A DNA stretch of 64,000 nt from Strongylocentrotus purpuratus (GCF_000002235.5 NW_022145613.1:13250981-13314980); one strand, 5' to 3'. Counted from the first letter of the stretch, positions 34,020 to 45,930 are shown. Numbers and translations are program-made. Notes: generated by a model from the letters alone, not told the origin.

Positions 34020-35070
34020 AACATTGACCTTCACTGATGACGTCATCTAGGCGCCATTTTGTAAATGTTTCGGAAAATCAACTCATGATCATATCTTTAT
34101 AAGTAAAAGTTATTTCTCATTCATATTTATCATGATAAAGGTCAATATCCGTCCGGTCAATTTCAGGTCAAAGAACGCGCGCGTGCCATTCCAAGCATCT
34201 TATAAAAAAATATCGTGCACGTACGTCCTCGCGTCAATGCGCACGCAAAATTTCAAAATGCTCAAAATCGTCTCAAAATCATTTTGCATATGTTTTAGGC
34301 CATTCTAAGCATTTTATAGAAAATCGCGCACACGCGCATGCGTGCGCGTTTTCGCGCGTAAAACCATTACACGACATAGAATCGCCATTTTTTCTTTCTT
34401 TCATATTATTCCACATATTTTTACAAACAAACTGATACCATGTTTGTCTCTTTATGACTATTAATAACGGAATGATCGACCGTTTAACAAAAATTTCTGT
34501 GCGCGCAAGCTCTTGTAATACATAGCATATATATAGGCAACAAATTGCCTATAGAAAATCCATTGCAGCTCTTTAGGAAACAAGGTGACCCCAATTTTTT
34601 TCATATTTAAATAGAGTATGATTCGGAGATATGATTTCATGTCTCATTTGACCCTCAATTAACTCATGACGTCATCATAATGGCCTCCGAACTCAAAATT
34701 CCAATTTGCATATTATGACGTCAGCATATTTATGTAAAATTAATTTTATCTCTGTAAAAAATGATCGATTTTCTTCCAAATTTTGATATGTTCTAGCTGA
34801 GACAATCTTCTACAAAGTAGTTGTCACGATTTTTCATTTTGACAAAGCATCATGGCGTATTTTTGCGATTAATGGAGACATGTCAATTCTTTACATTTTG
34901 CGTGTATTCTCTATGGGACATGATATTTTCTCAAAACTCGATTCTACATTCCCGTCTTTCGCGAGCAATATCTCCGTCGTTTTAGCTCGTTTACGCTTAA
35001 CTTCGAGTATGTTGTAGCTGAGACAATAAGCTTTCTCACATGTGCCCTTTATTTTGTCTCAAATTTTAGT
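34020..35070 (+). repeat. Long dispersed repeat, plus-strand copy
   Basis: It reads from GCGCCATTTTGTAAATG, through blocks of alternating CGCGCG/CACGCG words, AATTTGCATATTATGACGTC and TCTATGGGACATGA to GTATGTTGTAGCTGAGACAA. The same blocks appear in reverse order and orientation at about 41195-42180. Shorter copies lie at 37140-37440 (+) and 40730-40900 (-). Confidence 0.65.
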
Positions 35071-35224
35071 TGAACCAGCCCACCTATACTTGTTCGAAAC
35101 AAGTATTACAAATCTAGTTTTGTTTGGAATCGGGGGGAAATGCAATGAATTATTGATAATTGATTGCATTTTCTTCTTTTTTTTTCTTTTTATCTATGGG
35201 GCTGCCCCCTACCCTAGACCCCGC

Positions 35225-35320
35225 TGCGTACAGTCATGATTCAGTGGCAAAAAATGGCCTCGTAACTGTGAGGCCCCAGGATCAAAACCCTGTCGATGTG
35301 CTATTTTAGTACCCTTTTGT
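35225..35320 (+). repeat. tRNA-derived (SINE-like) segment
   Basis: The sequence reads TTCAGTGGCAAAAAATGGCC, then GTAACTGTGAGGCCCCAGG and ATCAAAACCCTGTCGAT. The second part resembles a tRNA anticodon/T-arm region with a degenerate B box. It follows directly on the long dispersed repeat. It does not fold as an intact tRNA. Confidence 0.4.
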
Positions 35321-35329
35321 GAGGCATTA

Positions 35330-36420
35330 ATCCTCATTCCTGTCAGTTATGTCTTAATAAAGTAGGTACCCTAGTTTATAAGCATATTAGCACACACATG
35401 CAATGGCAGTAACGCAAAACAAACACTCGCAAATTATTATTCAATAAAATCTGATAATATATACTATTATCCAGATGTATTAGGAATAAATCATTGTCAA
35501 AATCATTCCATAAATTGGGGTAAGGTACAAAAAATGATATAAGAGAATAATATTCTGGTAAAAAGTTATCTGACCTACAAACAGACGGAGTCAGATTCGA
35601 AAAAACAAAAATATTTACTTTTGGAGATCAAGGACAGGTCTATTCATTTAGCGTATTATTCTCATTCCTTTTGTATTTTCTCCCCGTAAAACCTTGGAAA
35701 TTTGCTCCCAGGTCAGAATATTTGATGACTACCTGCTGGTAGTTAGGAATGTTGTGACTGGCACAAAAACTCGAAAAACAAGGGACAAAAGACTTATTCT
35801 CAGTTTGAGATTTTAGTGCCCACTCGTTTTTAAAAAGAATTTAAATTGCTTTTCGCATGAGAGCAACAGAGCATAATATCAACGACAACTATTAATCGGA
35901 GGTGCGAAACCTCAAATCATCATGGGTTTGGTGTCATTTGAAAGAAAAATCTAATTATCAACGTTTCGATAGCAACTACAATGAAATTGGGATAAGTAAC
36001 AACGTAACTTAAAGTAACACGATTTTATTTTTTGGGGTGATTTTTTTCAAAAAACGGGAATTTTCTCAAAAAACATTATTTTCTATATCTCAAAATCAGA
36101 GAGGTGTTCCTTTTTGGAAAATTTCAGAAATTTGCCCATGTATAAGGACAATATCTTATGAAAAGAAGAGGCTTATAGGCCTATCTCTTTTCAGTTACGT
36201 GACAAATTATTGAAACCCAAATATCATTACTTGATTTCTGCAATAACGACATTTTTGCCGATTAAGTGTATTAACTGTATGTATATACAGTGCGTCCCAG
36301 AAAAAACAAAACCGAGAATTATCGATGTTTCATCCTAACTTCGTCACAACTATAATTGATGAATGACACATAGTTGTAAAGCTTGGATCCTCTTCTTTCA
36401 TTTGATGGAACTCATATGAT
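35330..36420. other. No gene recognised
   Basis: AT-rich, unassigned. Confidence 0.4.
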
Positions 36421-36429
36421 GCATATTTC

Positions 36430-36559
36430 CAGACGCGGATCCAGGATTTCTTAGGGGAGGGGGCCCAACTTTTTTTCTTTTTTGCTCCCGAAAATTTGAA
36501 AATCGCGCCGGCCGAAAAGTCGCTCAGTGGGGGGGGGGGGGGGGTGGGTACAGAGCACA

Positions 36560-36593
<34 letters not shown>

Positions 36594-36635
36594 CCCGGGA
36601 ATTTGAAAAACGCGCCGGCCTAAAATTCGCTCAGT

Positions 36636-36667
<32 letters not shown>

Positions 36668-36826
36668 AGTGAGCACATTTTTTTTTTTTGATCCTCAAAA
36701 AAATTTCAATTTGCACCCCCCTTGAGCGCCAGGGGGGGGGCCCAACCCCCAAAATCGTAAAAATCACGTGATTTTACATGATTTTTTCTCAAGGGGGGGG
36801 GCCCCCCCCCCCTGGATCCGCCACTG
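36430..36826. mobile_element. Miniature hAT-like transposon with perfect 8-bp duplication
   Basis: The termini CAGACGCGGATCCAGG and CCTGGATCCGCCACTG are inverted repeats, and CATATTTC is duplicated at 36422-36429 and 36827-36834. Inside, a ~115-bp unit (TTGCTCCCG, AATTTGAAAA, CGCGCCGGCC, TCGCTCAGTGGGG) occurs twice in tandem with long G and T runs. No coding capacity. Fragments of the same family lie at 310-479, 55070-55200 and 59950-59996. Confidence 0.85.
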
Positions 36827-37139
36827 CATATTTCACGCAAAAGTGATTAAAAACAATTTGCAGAGAGGAAACCAAAAAGTAATTTGGCGTACGGTATGTG
36901 AATTTCAAAGGAAAATCACATTTATAAAAAGTTCATTTTTGCCCTTTCATATGACACCTTAATCAGGAAAAGTGAGCCAGGAATAACAAAGTTCTGTTTG
37001 CTTAAAGTAATGCTTGCATTTCCATAATGTTATGAAACGAATTCGTTTTCACTGGCTGTCTGCCGTAGCAATAAACAAAGTTGACAAAAGTCTTAACTCT
37101 GTTTCGTTGACGATCAGCCACGCACAAAGAAGACGATGC

Positions 37140-37440
37140 ATATTGATCATTTTTCTCCCAATTGTCCCTGCCAATTGTTGATATGTTGAGCTAAGAAAAT
37201 TTTCTACAAGATCATTTACAATATTGTTCATTTTGAAGATGTCTTAATATTCAAAAGTGCGATTGAAGGCGACATGTCAGAATTATCTCAATTTGCGTCT
37301 TATGCCTATAAAAGATGCATTTCGTTCACATCATGAATCTACATGACATTGTTCTTTGAGCAGTATCTCGCTTATTTATGCTCTATTTTCTTCCAAATTT
37401 TGGTGTGGTATTGCTGAGACTATTAGCTATAGACTACGTG
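37140..37440 (+). repeat. Shorter copy of the long dispersed repeat
   Basis: This is a diverged copy of the right part of the 34020-35070 repeat: TTGATATGTTGAGCTAAGA, TCTACAAGAT, GCGATTGAAGGCGACATGTC, GAGCAGTATCTCGCT and GCTGAGAC(T)A occur in the same order. Confidence 0.55.
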
Positions 37441-37698
37441 CCTCTTGTATTGTTAAGAAAATTATCATCAGTACCGGGTCTAATAATTTAAAGAAAACTG
37501 AATTTGACCCTGGACCATTTCCTCTCCCTCTTGTGTCTTTGCCTTCTTTTTCCTTCGCTTACAACTTTCTTACCACGGAGTATGTTATATGTAAGTGTAT
37601 GCCTCAATCATAGAGAATATAATCACTAATGCCTCTGAAATTATTCTTCTGCTCCTCCTTTTTCTTCATCTTATTTTTCCTAGTAGTAGGAGTAGTAA

Positions 37699-37888
37699 CA
37701 CAGAGAAACAAAAGGTGATCTTGGGGAGTAAAATGAAATTGGAAAAATAGGGTGCAAATTTACACCTTATTATTGAAAGAAAAAATTACTCCCTGCATTA
37801 GGGATTAAATTTACTCCCTGAGGGTGTCTCTTATGCGACAAGCAGTTACTCCCTATAGGGAGTCAATTTAAACCTCTTTTTCTCTGTG
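37699..37888. mobile_element. Miniature inverted-repeat element (CACAGAGAAA family)
   Basis: The left end CACAGAGAAACAAAAGGT pairs with the right end ACCTCTTTTTCTCTGTG, and inner TTACTCCC and GGGAGTAA words repeat. GTAGTAA is present on both outer sides, but this flank is itself repetitive (TAG units), so the duplication is only suggestive. Confidence 0.6.
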
Positions 37889-38264
37889 TGTAGTAATAGC
37901 AGCAGTATCATTATAATCATTATTATCATTATAAGTATGATTGTAATTATTTGTTATTATCGTAATTATTTTTTTTCATTATTATTTTTATTACTTATAT
38001 TGTTATTGTTATTAATCTTAAAATAATTATTATGATCATCATTTCTTTTGTAATACGTCATGTGCCCAAGATTTACCGGTATAAATCCAAGATGTCAGCC
38101 AAAACTCTCATTTCGTTGCTGAATTATTAGTTTTCAAGAAAATATCATATTTGTCGATCATATTTCTATGGAGCTTGATGTCTCATGGTAATTCTTTTAC
38201 GAAAAACAATCTAAGCAGTAGCACGCTAATATTTCGGGACTCGTGATAAATTTGTTTAACAGTT

Positions 38265-39420
38265 CAGAGGCGGTGCTCCAGGGGGGCACAGTGCCCCCCC
38301 CCCACACATTTTCAAGTACCCCAAAAGTGCCCCTTTTTACTTTGACAAGTGCCCATATTAATTTGTAAATGTTCCCCTTCCTCTTTCCACCTCTGATAAG
38401 TGCCCCTTTTACTTTGACAGCTACCCCTATTAATATTTAAAAGTGCCCCTTCCCCTTTCCACCTCTGATAAGCGCCCCTTTTCACTTTTGATAATTGCCC
38501 TATTTAAATCTGAGAGGGTCCCCTTGTGCTTTGACAAGTTCCACTTTTCCGTTGTAAAAAGTGCCCTTTCCCCCTTTTAATAACTTCCCCTTTTTAACTC
38601 GGATTAGCGCACCTTATATTTTCACATGTGCCCCTTTCCTTTTTAATAAGTGCCCCTTTTCCATATGATAACTGCCCCATTTAAAAAAGAACCCATTTCC
38701 CTTCTTATAAATGCCCCTTTTCATGTATGAAAATAGTTCTTTTTCATTCTCAGAAGTGCCCCTTTTCATCTCTTGTATATTGTTTTTGTTTTATTTATTT
38801 ATTTCCACATACGGAGTCATAAGGGTCCAATGATGATAATAATATGATTAATAATGATAATAATGATAACATAGCACAAATGATGTTAATATCATAGGGG
38901 TAAATGACCCTATTTAATCTGAGAGATACTCATTTGAATTTGACAAGTGCCCTTTCCCCTCCTGATAAGTGCACTTTTCATCTTACATAAATGCCCCTTT
39001 TATTTTGACGCGTCCCCCTTGACCTTCCTAATATATGCTCTTTTTTCTTCTTATAAGTGCCCCTTCCCCTTCTCATAATTACCACTTTTCATCTTTGATT
39101 AGTGCCCTGTTTATTTTAAAATGTGCCTCTTTTTCTTATTAATAAGAGCCACTTCCGCATTTCTTATAAAAGACCTCTTTCACCTCCGATAAATGCCCCT
39201 ATTAAAATCTGATCGGTGCCCCATTTCTTTCAACAAATGCACATTTCCCTTCATCATTATTGTCCCTTTTTTCATTCTCATAAGTGCCCCTTTTCACCTC
39301 TGATAATTAGCCTTTGTATTTTGACACGTGCTCCTTTTCTTTTCTAATAAGTGTCTTAACCCTTTCGATAAGTGTCCCCTTTTCTCTCATCATTAAACGT
39401 GTCCCTAATTTCAAGCGACT
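38265..39420 (+). repeat. GTGCCCCTTTT minisatellite
   Basis: About 30 degenerate units of the form (GATA)AGTGCCCCTTTTNACTTTGA, each 28-35 bp, run from 38310 to 39390, with a non-repeat stretch at 38775-38900. The left margin (CAGAGGCGGTGCTCCAG at 38265) looks like a hAT terminus. A possible partner, inverted, is near 39795-39805, but the 8-bp flanks do not match well. Confidence 0.7.
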
Positions 39421-39816
39421 ACGAGCGATTTTCCCCCAAAGCTCGCTCGCTACGGTGGCACGTAGTTATAGCCTAGATGTTATTAAGTCTTCCGTCATGA
39501 GAATGTGCTTATAACCCCATCAGGATTGGGTTTTTCCTCTATATAAAATGTAATTCTTCGCACTGCGATCTCACAAATCTTAAGAATTTCCCTCACTCAC
39601 TTTGCTCGCTCGCAAATGAATTTTCATACCATCATACCCAACGGGAATGTATGATGCTTAAGCAATATATTATATGATTTAAAAAGAGAAACAAATATTG
39701 AAATCATCTGTGATCATGTATTCACAATATAGGGGTATATACAGGTGGCCTTTTTTGTTGGTATCCCCCCCCCCCCACACTTTAGAAGTCGCTCCGCCGC
39801 ATCTGGTAGTATTAAT

Positions 39817-39914
39817 AGGGACTTTTAGATTTGCACGTCCACATAGTGGACTGCTACGTGTAACGTCCTCAGCGTAACAGTCCACTATGTCGACGTGCAA
39901 ATCTAAAAGCCCCT
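39817..39914. mobile_element. Miniature inverted-repeat element (AGGGACTTTTAG family)
   Basis: The 98-bp unit is almost a complete palindrome: AGGGACTTTTAGATTTGC(A) ... (T)GCAAATCTAAAAGCCCCT, with an inner pair TCCACATAGTGGACTG and CAGTCCACTATGTCGA. TA lies on both outer edges of GGGAC...CCCC. Confidence 0.8.
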
Positions 39915-40011
39915 ATTATTAGGTGATACGTACGTAGTTATACGTATCACCTTACGTGATAGTGAGATTGGTCACTTAATTCCCACTGTACTACTTGTAA
40001 CTACTTGCTCC

Positions 40012-40170
40012 CTCTATATCGAAAACAATGCCTAATCGGTGCCTGTTAGTCCCCCATGATCCTCTTTTTCTTATGTTAACTGAGAGCTGAGTTAATGAGA
40101 TAGCCACCTGTCAGTGACCTCGCTGGGTGGTACAATCCTTCCTGTCCACACAGGTACTGACGGCCTTTAA
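40012..40170 (+). repeat. Dispersed repeat, copy 2
   Basis: Same sequence family and orientation as 31437-31605. Confidence 0.8.
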
Positions 40171-40289
40171 AGGGAATGATTATTGAAGGACAAAGTATAC
40201 GAAATTTATGTATTAATACCACCATATTTCCCTGACTCTTTATTTATGCTGTTTTCGCAATTGTCATTCGTTCTTTTTATCGATACGGT

Positions 40290-40325
40290 CGTCCCCCCCC
40301 CCCCCTCCAAACGAAAAAAAGTGTG

Positions 40326-40356
<31 letters not shown>

Positions 40357-40415
40357 TGAGGGGAGGGGGTGGCAAACTGCATTTTCGCCCCCCCCCAAAA
40401 AAAAAAAAAAACGCC
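40290..40415 (+). repeat. C-run, (GT)n and G/C/A homopolymer block
   Basis: A C-run at 40296-40309, a (GT)n microsatellite at 40320-40355 and a further C-run and A-run at 40389-40411, in the style of the homopolymer-rich miniature hAT elements of this window. Confidence 0.7.
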
Positions 40416-40576
40416 CTCTAAAAGAAATCAGCAGTAAAGATGGTTTGTATATTTTAACCGAAAAGAAACTAAAAAACTAGAATTTAATTCGTCACGAGGA
40501 CGAATAAGGTGGTCTGTCTTCAAGTCTTATGATAGGTTATAATAATTACTGTATTGAGAAAGGGAGAAGTTATATA

Positions 40577-40690
40577 GACATGTAGACAATGATGATCATG
40601 ATGATGATCATGATGATGATGATGATCTTGATAGTAATGGTGATGACGATGATGATGATGATGATAATGATGTTGATGATCATCATCAAC
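40577..40690 (+). repeat. (GAT)n simple repeat
   Basis: Runs of ATGATGATG with minor interruptions. Confidence 0.9.
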
Positions 40691-40729
40691 AGACCATGAT
40701 GACATCTGATTGAAAAAATGAGGGTACAT

Positions 40730-42180
40730 TTAGATAGCATATAGTCTCAGCTACAACATACTCCAAAATCAACAAAAACCAAGCGAAAATAATGGCGATA
40801 TTGCTTGCAAAAGACCGGAAAGTAGAATCCTGATTTGAGAAAAAGTCATCTCCCATAGGGACTACACGCAAAAAGTAATGGATCAAGTGATAATAGGGTA
40901 ATAATAAAGTAAATATAGTTGTTTAGTACATTATTTGCGATTCTACGTGTTTTAATATTCAAAGGAGATGGTATAGTGAAAGGTCAAAAAGAAAAAAAAA
41001 AGTGAAGAAAAAAATTGTTGGAGACGCCCGGACTCGAACCAGGGACCTCGAGGTCGGAAGTCAAGTGCGTTTAATACCGATATACCAAAACATTTCCCAT
41101 AGCGATTACACGTAAACGGAAAATGAAATTCTCATATCCCAATTTGTAAGTGAAATATGAGCATGATCCCGGCATCTGATCGAAAAATAAAGGACACATT
41201 TATGATAGCTTATTTTCTCAGCTACAACATACTCAAAGCTCAGCGTAAACAAAGATAAAACGACGGAGATATTGCTCGCGAAAGACGAGAATGTAGAATC
41301 CAATTTTGAGAAAAAGTCATGTCCCATAGAGAATGCACGCAAAATGTGAAAAATTGACATGCCTCCTTTAATCGCGAAAATACGCCATGATACCATTATC
41401 AAAATGAAATATCGTGGCGACTGTGTTTGTAGAGAATATTCTCAGGTAGAACATATCAAAATTTGAAAGAAAATTGATCAATATTTACAGAGATACAATC
41501 AATTTTTCAAAAATCTGGTGACGTTACAATATGCAAATTGAAATTTTAAGTTTGGAGGCCATTATGATGACGTCATGACTTAATTGAGGGTCAAATGAGA
41601 CATGAAATCATATTTCCAACTCATGCTTTTTCCAACCATGATATAAAAGTTGGGGGTCAATTGAATATTTGAAGAGCTATTTCGATTTTTAAAATGGCAT
41701 GTTTTTGATCTAATTTGCATTATATTTCCCATAGCAGCACGCGCGGATTTTGAAATTTGACGCGCGCTCACGGCCTTATGAAAAGTCAAGAGTGACTGAA
41801 ATTAATGTGAATTGTCATTTACGGTAAGAGGAATTTAAATCATGTAACAAATTTGAATTTGACCTTTTCCGCGCGCTGTGAGCGCGCACAACGCGCGGGG
41901 GACACGTACGGACGGAAAATTTTGAAATGCTTAAAATGACCTGATTCGTACTCTCCTTTAATAGTTAAAAGATTTGAGCTTTTTTAAATTTTGACGCACA
42001 CGTACGCGCGCGTCGTGACCTTTATGTGACTTTTGATGACATGACCTGTTGAGCCTTAATCTGAAATATATGTGATATGAATATGAATGACCTTTGCTGA
42101 TGCATCATGAAGATATGATGGATAATGTGATTTCACAAAATGGCGCCTGCATCACGCCTGGCGTCACGATGACCTGATGA
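40730..42180 (-). repeat. Long dispersed repeat, minus-strand copies, with tRNA-like segment
   Basis: Two units in inverse orientation to 34020-35070: a partial one (40730-40900) and a long one (41105-42180). Between them, at 41017-41093 on the minus strand, is a tRNA-like segment: GGTATATCGGTATTAAACGC, then CTCGAGGTCC and a very good B box, CTGGTTCGAGTCCGG. This is probably the tRNA-derived head of a composite SINE. The same order (tRNA-like part next to the TTTCCC block) is seen at 3145-3230. Confidence 0.6.
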
Positions 42181-42289
42181 CCTTGAAAATTTTCCTGTCT
42201 CGTCTCATGAAAATGACCAATGACTGTGCCAAAATTGAAAAAAAAAAATTGACTAAACTGATCTTCAGTTATCCTCTGAACAAAAAAGA

Positions 42290-42435
42290 GGGAGAAATAA
42301 ATAAAAATAAAGAATAAAGAAGAAAGAAAATTCTGACGAAAACATAGGTGATCTGTCGTTGACAGACTACCTAATAAAGAATAAAGAAAGAAAATTCTGA
42401 CGAAAACAATAGGTGATCTGTCGTAAACGACAGAC
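42290..42435. repeat. Local direct duplication
   Basis: AATAAAGAA..AAGAAAATTCTGACG followed by GGTGATCTGTCGT occurs twice, near 42306 and 42372. GACAGACTACCT and GACAGACCACCT follow the two copies. Confidence 0.6.
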
Positions 42436-42565
42436 CACCTCATAATAAAATCCTGAATTTAATCACATACTTATAGCGATACGTGCATATCCTGGACATG
42501 TCGAAGAGGATGGGAAAGCGTGTTTTTTTTTAAATAAATGACCTGAGAAAACATGAGCCCATGAA

Positions 42566-43476
42566 CACTGGCGTAATGATGGGGGGGGGGGGGAGTTGTC
42601 CACAAATACAATTCAAATGTTGTTTATAACTAATTCGATACTAGTGATTTACCAATGTTGCTGAAATGACATGATTTCCGGGATTTTTTTCTCAATATTT
42701 TTGTAATTTCTTCTTTTTATGCGTTTGTTGGAAAATTACATATTCCCAAATTTAGAATCAAGCAAAACTATGCTTGATTAGAAGCCTTCATGTCACGGCC
42801 TGAAGAATAAAGAAGCCCGGGTGCTCGAGCACCCCTCACTTTTTTGGAAAGTATATTGAAGAGAAAAAGAAAGAAAGGGAGAAAGAAAGAATGAGTGACC
42901 TGTCAGTGTCACAAATGTAAGTAAATGCCTAAATGCCATAATGAAATGCCTAAAACCCCTATGATTACGGGGGCTCCACCCCTGGACCCCACCTAGGGCC
43001 TTAATTAAGGCGGCCTCTGGATGCTCATCTGACCGTACTTAAGTACCTAAAACCCCTGAGCTTCCAGGGGCCCTGCTCCCTGGAACCAACCAAGGGCCCT
43101 AAGGGGGGCCCCTAGATGCCCACTTGACCGTAATTAAATACCTTAAACCACTGATCTCTCAGGGCAGGGGCTGTACCCCTGGATCCCTCCAAGGGCCCTA
43201 CGGCGGGCCCCTGAATGCTCATCCAACCGTGCCTAAAACCCCTGAGTTTCCGGGGCTCCACCCCTTGGCCCCTGCCGAGGCAAAGCCCCTGGAACCCACG
43301 CCAACTTTAATATGCTCCACTCACTTCGCTCGCTACCCTCTACCTGATCGTTGATACTCCACGTTTAAAAACGTTCCCTGGGGCCTGCATGTGAAATGTA
43401 AGAGTGGTGGTGATGCAGATTTTTCTTCTGCCCCCCCCCCCAAAAAAAAGAGAAGTATTTGCTCATTACGGCCCTG
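42566..43476. mobile_element. hAT-like element with ~95-bp GC-rich tandem repeats
   Basis: The termini CACTGGCGTAATGA and TCATTACGGCCCTG are inverted repeats. Flanks CCCATGAA (42558-42565) and CCCCTGAA (43477-43484) differ at one base, consistent with an old 8-bp duplication. The centre (42948-43300) has about 3.5 units of 91-97 bp starting CCTAAAACCCCTGA, with GGGGCTCCACCCCTGGA words that can fold back. A partial relative lies at 60010-60188. Confidence 0.65.
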
Positions 43477-43584
43477 CCCCTGAAAGGTTAGCCCCCCGAA
43501 ATGTTTGCCCCCCCCCCCCCCTATCCCAAACTGTTTCCGGCGAGCCTGATCGCGGAGATGGTGTCTCGGTTAATCTTACTCTAG

Positions 43585-43977
43585 GACCCCGTTTACAGTG
43601 AGAAAAGGGCCAGGGCCGGGCCAGGCCTACTCGGCCCCGCAATTAGTGCGTTTACAGTGCTAGGCCAGGCCGCGGCCTAAATTGTAACCTTTCAATATTT
43701 TGTCAGAGTGGCGCTCTGCATGTAAACAAACGATTATTTTGGCGGCGCGCCGGGGGGTCACAGTGCAGATCCGGTCGCGCGCGATTTGCAGTGAATCTTT
43801 TCCCCAATTTCCTATACACGGCGAACTTTCACTTCCGGGGTAACAGTTGGCCGCGCATTTGGCCCTGCGTGCGTTTACAGTGAGAAAAGGCCGGGCCAAA
43901 TGCGCGGCCAGTTTGGCCTCGCATTTGGCCTTTTGCGCGTTTATAGTGCTAGGCCTTTTGCTCATTGTAACAGTGTT
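43585..43977. mobile_element. Miniature element with CTAG duplication
   Basis: The left end GACCCCGTTTACAGTGAG and right end CTCATTGTAACAGTGTT are imperfect inverted repeats flanked by CTAG on both sides (43581-43584 and 43978-43981). CGTTTACAGTG followed by GGCC-rich words (GGGCCAGGGCCGGGCC and similar) recurs four times in both orientations. Superfamily not recognised. No coding capacity. Confidence 0.6.
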
Positions 43978-44420
43978 CTAGGAGGTTCTCCAGTTGGAAG
44001 CTGTGTGCCCATAGGTACTCATGACGTGGTTGCAATCATCTATGATGACGTATTGAATAACACATGCAAGAGCTATGAATTCCAAGGTACTTTAATGTTT
44101 GTCACGACAGACGTTTCCGTTCTCCCGAACGATGTCCTTCATACTTTCATTTCACCCTAATATCAAAATATATCTTGATATAAAATGAAGAATAGTAGTG
44201 CATATGCCTGAAAGTGACAATCAAAGCACTATTGGTCATTAAAACGTAGAACAGGTGAAATAAAAATATTTTTCATGTGATAAATGGATAAGAGACATAC
44301 GTCGTACAGGACACACTGCATCCAATCAACTTTATAACAAATACGTGATTCAAACTAAGTCCAATTTTCAATTATATACCGCGTAATCAAAATGCGACTT
44401 TTATGGGATTGTCATGAAAG

Positions 44421-45930
44421 CATGGGTGTCGATCCCGGGGGGGGGGATGGGGGGATATAACCCCCAATATTTCAGGTGGGGGTGGCTTGTACAATCATCC
44501 CCCCCCAATAATTCACCATATTTTTATATTTTTTTAATAATATATTTTTTTTAAAGAGAAAGATTAATGATGAGAGTCCGATGAGAGTAGTTATTACTCG
44601 CAAGATGACCATCAATAAACACATTTTGCTATCTCATTTTCATAATACATACATATATATATACGAAGTAAATAAGACAACCGTATATGAGACAAGAATA
44701 AATTGAATTCTCGCTCATACGGCTTCATCAGGAATTGATGAATTTATTCAATTTGTTCAATCAACAGCATCATAGAAATGCAGTGCACAAAAGTAACAAT
44801 CTGCAATGTACATCAGACAATCCTGGACAGTGTAAACATATATGAACTATGTGACGATTTCGTGATGAGATCGGAGACAAGGAGAAAGATTTTCGGACAT
44901 TAGTATGACATATAAAATAGTTCACTAGTTTTTGTGTTGTTTCCGTTCAACCTTTTTAAAATTCACATCTTTATTTTTATTTTTTTCACTCATTTTATTT
45001 CCTGATATTTCCTAAAACATTTTTCGTTTTTGGAGAAAGATTATTATGTCACAACTTAATTGTGACACAACTTATTTTCAGTGGGGAAACTGAATTCAGA
45101 CAAGGATTAATACAGAGAACAGTACTACGAATCGTCTTCTTTCTCTAATAATTTAGCGAACAGGGCAAAGCTGTTAGGGGGGAACTGAATTCAGACGTGG
45201 ATTAAGAGTAATAATCAAATGAAACGTCAAAGTACACGATACAACTAATCGTCTTCTTTTACTAATAATTTTAATTAAACGTGAAAGCTTCCGATGTACG
45301 CGCGGAATGGGCTAAAATGAATACAGACAAGGATTAAGAGTAATAATTTATTGAAACTTTAAAGCTTCCGCGCTTCGCGCGGTAGGGGGGAAACTGAATT
45401 CATGGAGGACACAATACAGCAAATCGTCTTCTTTCTCTAATAATGTAATAAAATGTGAAAGCTTCCGCGCTTCGCACAGGAATGGGCAAAAATGAATTCA
45501 GACAAGGATTAAAAGTCGAGAATGGTACATAGAATCGTTTTCTTTCTTTAATAATCTAATGAAACGTCAGACCTTCCGCGCTACGCGCGGGGGAAGGGGA
45601 ACTTGATTCAAACAAGGATTAAGAGTCGAGAATGGTACATCGAATCGTCTTCTTTCTTTAATAATCTAATGAAACGTCAGAGCTACTGCGCTACGCGCGG
45701 AGGAAGGGGAGGGGGAGGGGGTGACTCCCCCTCCCTGCACCCAACCCCCTAGGAACCGCGCTTCGCGTGCTCACTACCGCCCCCCTTAAATTAAATCCTG
45801 GCTACGCGCTTGGGAGGGGTCACTCGCAACTTGCCACACGCTTCTACCACTTTGATTGCTTTGATCCATTGCCGAAAATATTTTGGCACCTATCATCCAC
45901 CCCAACTACGGATACAAATCGACACCCTTG
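44421..45930. mobile_element. Non-autonomous hAT-like element B, copy 1
   Basis: The ends CATGGGTGTCGATC and AAATCGACACCCTTG are inverted repeats, with perfect 8-bp duplication CATGAAAG at 44413-44420 and 45931-45938. Layout: a G/C-homopolymer region, an AT-rich unique region with TATATATATACGAAGTAAAT and GGAATTGATGAATTTATTC, then the ~110-bp array (about 45080-45710), then a shared tail (CTCACTACCGCCCCCC, GGCACCTATCATCC). Copy 2 at 56197-57996 has the same order. No transposase. Confidence 0.9.

Noticed and set aside
36330-36767. 145-residue Pro/Lys-rich minus-strand frame
   Set aside because: It is made of G and T homopolymers of the miniature hAT-like element.
41017-41093. Functional tRNA gene
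   Set aside because: The B box is good, but the acceptor and anticodon stems do not pair fully and the same segment sits in a dispersed repeat.
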